Shown one piece after another: positions 33,990 to 41,775 of a stretch of DNA of 41,775 bases. Each line of letters begins with the position of its first letter. The stretch's first letter is position 1. Source of the DNA: an uncultured Lachnospiraceae bacterium (GTDB lineage Bacteria > Bacillota > Clostridia > Lachnospirales > Lachnospiraceae); NCBI GenBank assembly GCA_947593975.1, contig CANQDW010000009.1, positions 1-41,775 on the forward strand. The letters run 5' to 3'. Made by a program: the position numbers and the translations under genes. The notes under the pieces were generated by a model. It was not told where the DNA came from, ran no database searches, and worked only from the letters and a program-made list of their open reading frames with translations.

Positions 33990-34655
33990 CTAATAAAATC
34001 TGAACGCAATCTCTTTATATAATGATATAAAGTAAGCGACTGCTTCACTGATCAGGCTGAAAAACAGTACCATGATAAATACTATTACCAGCATACCTAC
34101 AAGGATACACAGTATCGATAAAATAGCTTTTCCAAAACTGAAGTCATGTATCTGCATAACTGACGCAAGGAACAGGAATGCGCACCATATCAGCGAAAAT
34201 GAAAGGAAATAGTGATAAAATGCACCCTCTTCATACGTTATGTAGTTACTTGCCACTATCATCGGCAGCTGTATCAGCACATACGGCGTAAGTGCATATG
34301 AGGAACCTATGTATATATCTTTCATTGTTCCTTTACCGTCAAAAAGTGTTGTAAGGCACCAGTTTGACAGAACCCATACAAAGAACGGAAGCAGGAAACT
34401 GCATATATTAAGCACGATATTAAAATATTCCCACTGCACTCTTATAAATACAAAACTTGTATATCTTGTCTTCCATATATTTGTAAGCACTGTCATAATA
34501 ACGATAAATGTAGCTGCGCCCGCAGAACCTCTCTTTTCATGCGTAAGATCCCAGAATCCGTCAAACGGGCTCACCACACAATGAAGCGAGTATCTCAGAG
34601 TATCCCTGAAATGGATCAGTTTGGCTTTTGCAGAACTGCTGATTATACTTTTCAT
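33990..34655 (-). CDS. YIP1 family integral membrane protein
   Basis: This 221-residue polytopic protein has about five hydrophobic helices (AATFIVIMTVLTNIW, ICSFLLPFFVWVLSNW, ALTPYVLIQLPMIVAS, FLSFSLIWCAFLFLASV, ILSILCILVGMLVIVFIMVL). The N-terminal segment SPFDGFWDLTHEKRGSA matches the bacterial YIP1/YIPF-like proteins that often accompany ABC sugar transporters with DUF5696. Function is unknown; a role as membrane scaffold or accessory of the transporter is only suggested by the neighbours. The start overlaps the NHL gene stop by four bases (ATGA-type), and the DUF5696 gene follows 26 bases later. Confidence 0.85.
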   Translation of the reverse strand: MKSIISSSAKAKLIHFRDTLRYSLHCVVSPFDGFWDLTHEKRGSAGAATFIVIMTVLTNIWKTRYTSFVFIRVQWEYFNIVLNICSFLLPFFVWVLSNWCLTTLFDGKGTMKDIYIGSSYALTPYVLIQLPMIVASNYITYEEGAFYHYFLSFSLIWCAFLFLASVMQIHDFSFGKAILSILCILVGMLVIVFIMVLFFSLISEAVAYFISLYKEIAFRFY

Positions 34656-36139
34656 TCCTCACTAACCTCCCTTCTGATCTTCTTAACAGTATTTTTAATA
34701 AACACTATTAATACCAAAGCTACAAAGATTATGAAAACATACTTGACATTATCTTCTATCCTTTCTTTACGATAGAGTTTATATGCCTTTGAATAATTTT
34801 TATAATCAAGCTTGAGCTTAAAATATTCCATAGCTTCTTCAAATCTGTCCTGTCTTAAAAGAGAACGTCCGATTCCGATATACGCAAGGTCATAATTACC
34901 GTTAAGCTTAAGCACGCTGCGCCAGTAATCGGCCGAGATGTCATATTCGCCTATCTTATAAGTATCAAGCGCCTTATTGATAAGCGTGCCGTATTCGGTG
35001 AGCGTCATCTGGGTAACCATTCCAAGTTCTCTGTCAAGGATAAGGAGCGAATCGCCTAACGATTCGATCGCAACAGGATATTTGAAGCAGCCCTGTCTGT
35101 ATCCTATGCCCCCGAATGCATACAGCATATTTCCCTGGAAGTCATAACCAAACACACGTCCTCTGGTCTGATCCAGGCAATAATAACAATCGTTGTCAAG
35201 CACGGTAACATCGGCAAATTTGGACGAGCCGTTATATCCGCCGCCGTTGCCTATCTGTACATCGCCTATCTGCTCGTAATAACCGTTTCTTATAAGTATA
35301 TCGGTTCCCTTTGCATTAAGTTTTCTGATAGGCTTTGAAGACGAGGCGTTATCGCTTTCAAATTTACTCAATGTAGCATATATGAACCCTTCCGAGTCAA
35401 GCGCGATATTATTGTACTCGGTAGGTACGAATGCCTCCATCTGCTCTCTTTGCGCCTGTGTTGATATAAGTTTATACACATAATCTATGAAGTCAAACTG
35501 TACGTCGGCTGCCCCTATATATCCGACAAATTCTCCGCCGTCCTCAAACTCCATAAATCCTTTGTTAATATTTTCTGCCTGTACGAATATACGCTTTGCG
35601 CTGTCTACAACAAGTTTTTTGGGAAGGAACATATAATCTGCGTTAAGCGTTTCCTCATCTTCAGGCTTATATATCGTGCCGATAACATTCTGGTTCTCAT
35701 CCGTATATACAATACGCTGGTTTCCGTAATCAGCTATATACCATTCGTTATCGTCGGTAACGAATACGTCATACGGCTGCAGGATTGCTTCGGCTTTCCC
35801 GTTGTTGTTTACCTGGGTAACAACCTTTACCAGGTTGAATTTATCGTTGCTGTAAGAAAACTGCACTATCCTGTTATTCAGCGTATCACATACGTATACC
35901 TGATCGTCTTTTACAAACATTCCCTCAGGCGCATTGAAATTTCCAATGCCGAAGTCATCTCCCAGGATAACCGAATTCATAGCATATGCGTCCGGAGATT
36001 CTCTTTCTATGCCCCAATAGTCATATGTATAAGTATAGAACAGATCTTCCTCGGCAGATGCCTTTGCCGGCTGAATAAGGAGCGCTGAAAATAACATCAG
36101 ACAGCAAAATGGAATTAAACTGCAAATAATTTTTTTCAT
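34652..36139 (-). CDS. Secreted, membrane-anchored NHL-repeat protein with TPR segment
   Basis: The 495-residue protein has a signal peptide (1-29, ending AKASA) and an NHL-type beta-propeller of about six blades (about 55-390). Blades include FNAPEGMFVKDDQVYVCDTL, LQPYDVFVTDDNEWYIADYG, NNIALDSEGFIYATLSK and YPVAIESLGDSLLILDRELG. A tetratricopeptide-like pair follows (about 395-455, with NGNYDLAYIGIGRSLLRQDR and FEEAMEYFKLKL). The C-terminal membrane helix (about 467-481) ends in a short basic tail. The propeller should face outside the cell. NHL propellers bind proteins or glycans, so this may be a docking or sensing subunit of the importer; the role is not established. It lies 11 bases after the first MalG-type permease. 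Confidence 0.82.
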   Translation of the reverse strand: MKKIICSLIPFCCLMLFSALLIQPAKASAEEDLFYTYTYDYWGIERESPDAYAMNSVILGDDFGIGNFNAPEGMFVKDDQVYVCDTLNNRIVQFSYSNDKFNLVKVVTQVNNNGKAEAILQPYDVFVTDDNEWYIADYGNQRIVYTDENQNVIGTIYKPEDEETLNADYMFLPKKLVVDSAKRIFVQAENINKGFMEFEDGGEFVGYIGAADVQFDFIDYVYKLISTQAQREQMEAFVPTEYNNIALDSEGFIYATLSKFESDNASSSKPIRKLNAKGTDILIRNGYYEQIGDVQIGNGGGYNGSSKFADVTVLDNDCYYCLDQTRGRVFGYDFQGNMLYAFGGIGYRQGCFKYPVAIESLGDSLLILDRELGMVTQMTLTEYGTLINKALDTYKIGEYDISADYWRSVLKLNGNYDLAYIGIGRSLLRQDRFEEAMEYFKLKLDYKNYSKAYKLYRKERIEDNVKYVFIIFVALVLIVFIKNTVKKIRREVSEE

Positions 36140-36150
36140 TTTCTCCCTCC

Positions 36151-37023
36151 TTAATCCTTAATACCGGAGCTTGCCATTGTTTCAATAACGTTTCCTTCGC
36201 ACATAAGGAATATTGCTATAGGAACTATCATCATGAACAATGTAACGGCCGCTCCTACACCCGCACGCGACACACCTCCGAGAATAAGCTGCTGCAATGC
36301 ATACGGCAGGGCTTTAAGGTCTTCTGAGTAAATAAATGTAGCCGCCCTGTTGTTCCATATTGCGATAACAGAGAATATCGTAAGCGTCAGCCACGCAGGT
36401 TTAACCATTGGCATTACTATTCTCAGGAAGATACGTCCTTCCTTTGCACCGTCGATCTTAGCCGCTTCAATAAGCGCGTCCGGTATCGTCTCCATAAACT
36501 GTTTCATAAGGAACAGTCCCATCGGCGTTGCGAACGCAGGTACTATGATCGACAGATATGTATCTATCCATCCGAGTTTGGTCATGATCAGGTAGTTAGG
36601 GATCTGTGTAACGTATACAGAGAACATAAGAGCTGTCTGTACCATTGCAAAGAACATCTTATTTCCCGGAAACTTATATTTTGAAAGCACGTACGCGCCC
36701 ATCGAACAGAATATAACGTTTCCTAATGTACCTACCGCAGTCATGAACACCGAGTTGAATATATATCGTGAGAACGGAACGAACGACTGTCCCATGATAT
36801 TAAACAAATCAGCAAAATTATCCATTGTAGGATTCTTAACATAAAACTTAGGCGGGAATATATATATCTCATCTAACGGCTTAAATGCTGTACATATTGA
36901 ATATACAAGCGGCAATGCAAAGAATATACCGAATAATATCAGCATAATATATATTCCGATATCTCCGCCTACGGATCTGTTAGGTTTCCTTCTTTTTAAT
37001 ATTTTCTTTCTTCTCTTACTCAT
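36151..37023 (-). CDS. Carbohydrate ABC transporter permease (MalG type), first set
   Basis: This 290-residue permease has about six transmembrane helices. Recognition features are the N-terminal helix IGIYIMLILFGIFFALPLVY, IYIFPPKFYVKNPTMDNFAD and the EAA loop IEAAKIDGAKEGRIFLRIV followed by MPMVKPAW (about 185-212), with the C-terminal VIETMASSGIKD. It is 14 bases downstream of its MalF-type partner and 11 bases upstream of the NHL gene. It should form the membrane channel with that partner and receive substrate from the large binding protein at 38012-40987. Confidence 0.94.
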   Translation of the reverse strand: MSKRRKKILKRRKPNRSVGGDIGIYIMLILFGIFFALPLVYSICTAFKPLDEIYIFPPKFYVKNPTMDNFADLFNIMGQSFVPFSRYIFNSVFMTAVGTLGNVIFCSMGAYVLSKYKFPGNKMFFAMVQTALMFSVYVTQIPNYLIMTKLGWIDTYLSIIVPAFATPMGLFLMKQFMETIPDALIEAAKIDGAKEGRIFLRIVMPMVKPAWLTLTIFSVIAIWNNRAATFIYSEDLKALPYALQQLILGGVSRAGVGAAVTLFMMIVPIAIFLMCEGNVIETMASSGIKD

Positions 37024-37037
37024 ATCCGCATCTCCCC

Positions 37038-37976
37038 TTACGTTCCTACTTTTCTAAGCAATGCATGAACGGCTTTATTACATAATATCATAACTATGAA
37101 AAGCACCGTCGCAATTGCAGAAGCATATCCCATGTCAAATCTGAACTGACCGTAGTCGATAAGGTGCGACACAACGGTTTCAGCAGCATAGTCCGTACTT
37201 GGGAATCCACAAAGCACCATCGTAACGTCGGCAACACCAAATGACTGTGTTATCGCCATTACCGCACCGAACAGAAGCATTGGCTTCATGTTAGGAAGCG
37301 TAATATACCATAATTCCTGCCATCTGTTTTTAATGCCGTCCACATATCCTGCTTCAAACTGCGATTCATCTATTCCCTGAAGACCCGCGACGAACGACAG
37401 GAATCCATTACCGAGACTCATCCACAAGACTACTATGATTACAACTCCCATCATATATTTAACGTCTGTAAGCCAGAGTATCGGTTCATCAATGATATTA
37501 AACTGCATGAGCCATGCGTTTACGTATCCGTATGAGTCGCCGCTGAACAACAGCGCCCATATCATATACACCTGACCGGATATCGTAGGCGCATAGAATA
37601 TAAGTACGAAGAATGCCCTAAGCAGCCTCGGCAGCTCGTTTATGAACCATGCGAACAGAAACGACATGATGTATCCGAGCGGACCGGTTATCGCCGCAAG
37701 CAGGAACGTATTCTTTACCGATATCAAAAATACGTCATCCGCCAGAATAAGATTGATATAGTTCGTAAGTCCTATAAACCTCGCAGGCTCAAGAACATTA
37801 TAATAGGTAAAACTATAATATATTGACATACATACCGGAGCCACCGTAAAGAGTGTAAACAAAAGCGCATACGGAAGCAGGAAAAGGTAGCATATCCTGG
37901 ACTGTTTTGCAACTTTCCAGCCATGCTTGAATTTCCGTTTTTGTATTGCCATATATTTAGCCATGACTGAACTCAT
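37038..37976 (-). CDS. Carbohydrate ABC transporter permease (MalF type), first set
   Basis: The 312-residue CUT1 permease has about six helices. It shows YLFLLPYALLFTLFTVAPVC in the first helix, the periplasm-side ARFIGLTNYINL, and an EAA loop with EAGYVDGIKNRWQELWYITL followed by PNMKP (about 215-240). The usual second Ala is Gly here (EAG), a tolerated variation. The N-terminus carries a basic cytoplasmic extension (MSSVMAKYMAIQKRKFKHGW). It starts 35 bases after the large binding-protein gene and pairs with the MalG-type gene downstream. Confidence 0.93.
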   Translation of the reverse strand: MSSVMAKYMAIQKRKFKHGWKVAKQSRICYLFLLPYALLFTLFTVAPVCMSIYYSFTYYNVLEPARFIGLTNYINLILADDVFLISVKNTFLLAAITGPLGYIMSFLFAWFINELPRLLRAFFVLIFYAPTISGQVYMIWALLFSGDSYGYVNAWLMQFNIIDEPILWLTDVKYMMGVVIIVVLWMSLGNGFLSFVAGLQGIDESQFEAGYVDGIKNRWQELWYITLPNMKPMLLFGAVMAITQSFGVADVTMVLCGFPSTDYAAETVVSHLIDYGQFRFDMGYASAIATVLFIVMILCNKAVHALLRKVGT

Positions 37977-38011
37977 TAATTTACCTCCCCTTTCATTTAA
38001 TAATTATCCAG

Positions 38012-40987
38012 TCAGTCTTCCTCTTTGACAGGAAGCCCGAACTCTTTACGTTTGTTCGTAATCTCATCGTTAATGGTCCTTGAATAATCGAGTATTGTTT
38101 CACGAGGATCATCATTATCGTTCATGACATTACGGATCGCGTTGGTAATATGTCTTGAAGTATAATATCCGCCGGCAATCTCAGGTATACCTATTGCCCA
38201 CTCCCACTGCTCTTTAAGCACGTCTGCGTCTTTCTTGCTCCATGAAAGCTGGTCAAAAGCTACCGTATTGGCCGTAGCATATCTTGCCGAAGCTCCCATT
38301 ACGCTTTCAAGCTCGCGTCCGAACCTTACCTGTGTATCGGAATCAAGCCACCACTTAAGGAATGTCCATGCAAGGTCATACTTCTCTTTGCCGTCGTGTT
38401 TTGTAAGTATCATTGAGCACTGTCCCCATGACTGAACCGAACGGTCAATATATTTTTTGCCGTTTTCATCTTCACGCTCATATCCCGGAACAAGTGCAAA
38501 ATTCCATAAACCTTTGATCTCAGGTGCAAATACGACAAGCGTATTGTAGTTTGAGAAGTCCTGGATACCTATAGGCATCTCTCCGGATCTGAAACGGTTT
38601 ACAAAGTCGTAACTTGTAGGCACCTTATAATTAGTAAATAATTTTGTAAAATACTCAAAAGCTTCTATCGCTTCTTCGGTATCAATATTAACCGCTGTCT
38701 GATCAGGCGTATAAAGCGTACCGCCTCGCTGATACAGCTGACAGAAATAATTGGCAAGGTCAGGATTGGCGGTATTTCCGACCTTTCTTTCCGTACTTGG
38801 GATACCAACCTGCAGGTTATTATTCGTGATCGTCGGAAGTATCGATATAAGATCCTGCCAGGTCTGCGGAACATCTACTCCAAGTTCGTCAAGTATGTCC
38901 TGTCTGTAGAACAATACGTTAAAGTTCTGTGTTTCCGGAAGCGCATACATTCCGCCGTTAAACTGGTATGAAATATATGAACTCTCATAGAACTCTTTTT
39001 CAAGTACGTTGGTCTTCCATTCTTCCCAGTCATCAAACTGAGTAAGGTCATACGCAGCTTTTCTGAGCGCGTAGTTTACAGGTTCTGTCTGAGCGACCGT
39101 AAGCGCTATGTCAGGACCCGTACCCGCAACTACCGCCGGAAGGAGCGTGGTCGCATCGATAAGTTTTACGTTGACGCCGATTCCATACTGCGGAACAAAT
39201 GTATCGTCAATCATTGTCTTAAGTATCGAGCTCTGGTCACGTCCGGAAAGTATCCAGCAGTCGAGAGTCTCTGTATCTTTGCCTTCATATACGTTTCCGA
39301 GCGCGGTATAGTCAACAATAAATGATGCTATAAATACCCTTATCTCATGCATTGCGCTCTGAAGGAACGATTCCTTACATTCCGGAAGCTCTCCGCCGGA
39401 CGGCGTGATCTGTATGAAGTCTACGTCAAGAGGAGCCTCGCTAAGAGAGTTGATACCCGTACCTATCGCACTGATATTCTCTTTGAAGTTAGCTAACGAC
39501 TTCGGGATCTTATCGGGTCTCTTAACAAATTTTTCAAGCTGGTTTGCTACGGTAAGGATAGATGCCACCTGGGAACCTTTCTCACCTGAAAATGCTACCA
39601 GATCATCTACGATCTTATATAATCTCTTACATTCTATCTCCATACCGTCTATGACTTCAGGATATACCTCGTCGATATTATAATCCCTGAATTCATCAGG
39701 TTCCGCGCCTGTCAGCACAAGGATCTTACGATACATCGCGTTAAGCCTGAACACGCTGTCGTTCAGTTCCGTAAGGATGTTTCCGAGATCGCCGAGCGTA
39801 ACTTCAAGCCTTATCGTATGCTTGCCCGCCTTAAGCGCAAACTCATATGGATTATCATTTTCATCTTTTAACGTACACATCTGCCAGTCATTCTGGAACT
39901 GGAACGATATTACGTTACATTCTTCAAATGGACATTCACCGTCAATCGATATCGAACGGCTTGATACAAAACCTCTGTTGTAATTCTGACGTCCCTTGAT
40001 GGATATAGTATACATTCCGTCAGCCGGCACTTCAAAATCCCATTCGATCCAGTCCCCGGCAACTTTCCACTGTGTGCCGCCGATCTTATTCATAAGGATA
40101 AGAGTAGGACTGTACGGTTCAGTAATAGAAGATGCCCTGTCATTATTAGGATAGAGCGACGGTGAAGAACGTTTCGTCGATTCCTCTCCCTGTATCCTGA
40201 CAGGCTCGGTGCCGGAAGCCTCATTGTAGTCATCAAGCACTATCGAATCATGATATTCCTGATAAGAACGTGCCTCTTCTTTATTAAGTATGGTAACCTT
40301 TCTTATAACTAACGGCTCATTGACACCCTCAAGTTTGAATTTATTAGTTCCTGCTTTAAAATAGAATTTATAAGGATCAACATAATATCCCATGTAGTCT
40401 TTTAAATATGTACCCTGCCATATCGGAGCCTCAACCTGTGTGGGCCTTATATCGTTGCCCTGGTTATCCTGCTGTATCGCTGCCGAATCAGCCCATACTC
40501 TGCTGAATGTGACAGCGTCTGCTCCGTAAAATGGTATTTCCCCATTTATGTAAACGGCACGTTCAATGTCAATTCCCCTGGATTCTATCGGATAGTATTC
40601 GACATAGACGTTATACATTCCTTCTTTAGGAATATTAACCTCCCATTCTATCGAACCTTCCTCAGATACCTGAACAGCCTTATCTTCCCCGTCGATATTA
40701 TTAACGACGGAAACGCCGCTGCTTGTCGCAAGATAATCGAATATATCGATATCAACGGTTTCATCGGGGCTGTCCATACCTTCATATTTCTGAAGGTACT
40801 TTGCATATGTATCATCCCTGGCTATTCCGCCGACATCAGCAGTAAGATCGGCGCCTTCGTACTTTTCACGGTAACTGTCCTTTCCGTTAGCCAAAGACTT
40901 CCATACAACGATAATAATCACAAATGCAATTATTATAAGAGGTATTTTAACAATTTTTTTGCTTAATACTTCTTTAAGTTTTGACAT
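38012..40987 (-). CDS. Giant membrane-anchored ABC solute-binding protein with two beta-sandwich modules
   Basis: This 991-residue protein is more than twice the usual SBP length. An uncleaved N-terminal membrane anchor (about 13-30, VKIPLIIIAFVIIIVVW) replaces the usual lipobox. Two related galactose-binding-like modules follow: about 105-232 (SIEWEVNIPKEGMYNVYVEY, YFKAGTNKFKLEG) and about 305-400 (WIEWDFEVPADGMYTISIKG, ALKAGKHTIRLEV). A helical, coiled-coil-like stretch (about 403-560) precedes a complete CUT1-type binding protein (about 575-985, with NFNVLFYRQDILDELGVDVP and FRSGEMPIGIQDFSN). The ATG at 40987 with AAGGAG upstream is preferred over the ATG at 41026. It is the first gene of the uptake operon. 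Likely role: capture of long or polymeric oligosaccharides for the first permease pair; specificity is not known. Confidence 0.88.
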   Translation of the reverse strand: MSKLKEVLSKKIVKIPLIIIAFVIIIVVWKSLANGKDSYREKYEGADLTADVGGIARDDTYAKYLQKYEGMDSPDETVDIDIFDYLATSSGVSVVNNIDGEDKAVQVSEEGSIEWEVNIPKEGMYNVYVEYYPIESRGIDIERAVYINGEIPFYGADAVTFSRVWADSAAIQQDNQGNDIRPTQVEAPIWQGTYLKDYMGYYVDPYKFYFKAGTNKFKLEGVNEPLVIRKVTILNKEEARSYQEYHDSIVLDDYNEASGTEPVRIQGEESTKRSSPSLYPNNDRASSITEPYSPTLILMNKIGGTQWKVAGDWIEWDFEVPADGMYTISIKGRQNYNRGFVSSRSISIDGECPFEECNVISFQFQNDWQMCTLKDENDNPYEFALKAGKHTIRLEVTLGDLGNILTELNDSVFRLNAMYRKILVLTGAEPDEFRDYNIDEVYPEVIDGMEIECKRLYKIVDDLVAFSGEKGSQVASILTVANQLEKFVKRPDKIPKSLANFKENISAIGTGINSLSEAPLDVDFIQITPSGGELPECKESFLQSAMHEIRVFIASFIVDYTALGNVYEGKDTETLDCWILSGRDQSSILKTMIDDTFVPQYGIGVNVKLIDATTLLPAVVAGTGPDIALTVAQTEPVNYALRKAAYDLTQFDDWEEWKTNVLEKEFYESSYISYQFNGGMYALPETQNFNVLFYRQDILDELGVDVPQTWQDLISILPTITNNNLQVGIPSTERKVGNTANPDLANYFCQLYQRGGTLYTPDQTAVNIDTEEAIEAFEYFTKLFTNYKVPTSYDFVNRFRSGEMPIGIQDFSNYNTLVVFAPEIKGLWNFALVPGYEREDENGKKYIDRSVQSWGQCSMILTKHDGKEKYDLAWTFLKWWLDSDTQVRFGRELESVMGASARYATANTVAFDQLSWSKKDADVLKEQWEWAIGIPEIAGGYYTSRHITNAIRNVMNDNDDPRETILDYSRTINDEITNKRKEFGLPVKEED

Positions 40988-41027
40988 ATCTGTCCATCTC
41001 TCCTTTCCTACGTTTTCATCATGCATA

Positions 41028-41075
41028 TTACAAAAACCGCATTATGTATATTACATTATATGATTTTTGTAACAA
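41028..41075 (-). promoter_or_regulatory. Candidate promoter of the uptake operon flanked by an inverted repeat
   Basis: On the minus strand TTGTTA (41070-41075), 16 bases and TAATAT (41048-41053) form a moderate promoter about 54 bases before the large SBP gene. TTACAAAAA (41028-41036) and its perfect inverse TTTTTGTAA (41064-41072) lie just downstream of the start point and on the -35 region. This geometry suits repression by a dimer or a looped pair of sites. Confidence 0.45.
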
Positions 41076-41254
41076 TTGCATACTTTTTCGAGTTTCATTC
41101 TACCACTTTTTTGTTCAAATGTCTACATAAATAATGGATTTTAAGTCATTTTTTTGTCATTAATATGACTATATTTCACATAAAAAATATGCTTTGCGGT
41201 TGTTTTTATAGTTAATTTACACAATAATATCAACATAACTGACAATTTTATGTA

Positions 41255-41775
<521 letters not shown>

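Overview
The window reads as a chromosomal segment of an anaerobic, xylan-degrading Firmicute, most likely a Lachnospiraceae member (Butyrivibrio, Pseudobutyrivibrio or Roseburia-like). This rests on the low-to-moderate G+C, strong AGGAGG-type ribosome binding sites, the Firmicute housekeeping genes (ylxM-ffh, codY, sporulation sigma G, YlmC/YmxH, nrdR) and a dense set of xylan enzymes. No rRNA, tRNA, insertion sequence, phage gene or CRISPR array was seen. Almost everything lies on the minus strand; only an AraC regulator, a chromate-type transporter and a partial GH43 gene at the right edge are on the plus strand.

Layout from left to right: (1) 1-918, ylxM-ffh with a consensus sigma-A promoter and a striking palindrome at its start. 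(2) 924-9863, a minus-strand operon of secreted xylan enzymes: a large beta-helix enzyme resembling GH141, then three paralogous GH43-CBM6-FN3 proteins. The last of these is interrupted by an in-frame TGA where its relatives have a conserved tryptophan. (3) 9949-12269, a divergent AraC regulator and a ChrA-type transporter. (4) 12266-22604, a housekeeping block: Gx transporter and NusG-II protein, tsf, rpsB, codY, topA, dprA, comM, nrdR, ymxH-like and sigG. (5) 22675-40987, an 18-kb minus-strand xylo-oligosaccharide uptake and catabolism locus. (6) 41329 to the end, a divergent GH43 gene that runs off the window.

The uptake locus runs in transcription order: a very large membrane-anchored solute-binding protein with two beta-sandwich modules, a permease pair, a membrane-anchored NHL/TPR protein, a YIP1-family membrane protein, a DUF5696 lipoprotein, a second permease pair, a second solute-binding lipoprotein, a terminator, then cytoplasmic GH10, GH3 and GH67 enzymes. 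Many genes overlap or are only a few bases apart. No ATPase is encoded, so a shared MsmX-type ATPase elsewhere is expected.

Proposed working model (inference): secreted GH141-like and GH43-CBM6 enzymes open and debranch (arabino)xylan near the cell surface, perhaps held there by Lys-rich modules. Two ABC permease sets import (glucurono)xylo-oligosaccharides. Cytoplasmic GH10, GH67 and GH3 then complete breakdown to xylose and (methyl)glucuronate. The NHL/TPR, YIP1, DUF5696 and modular-SBP assembly is the least understood part and the best candidate for an undescribed carbohydrate-handling system.
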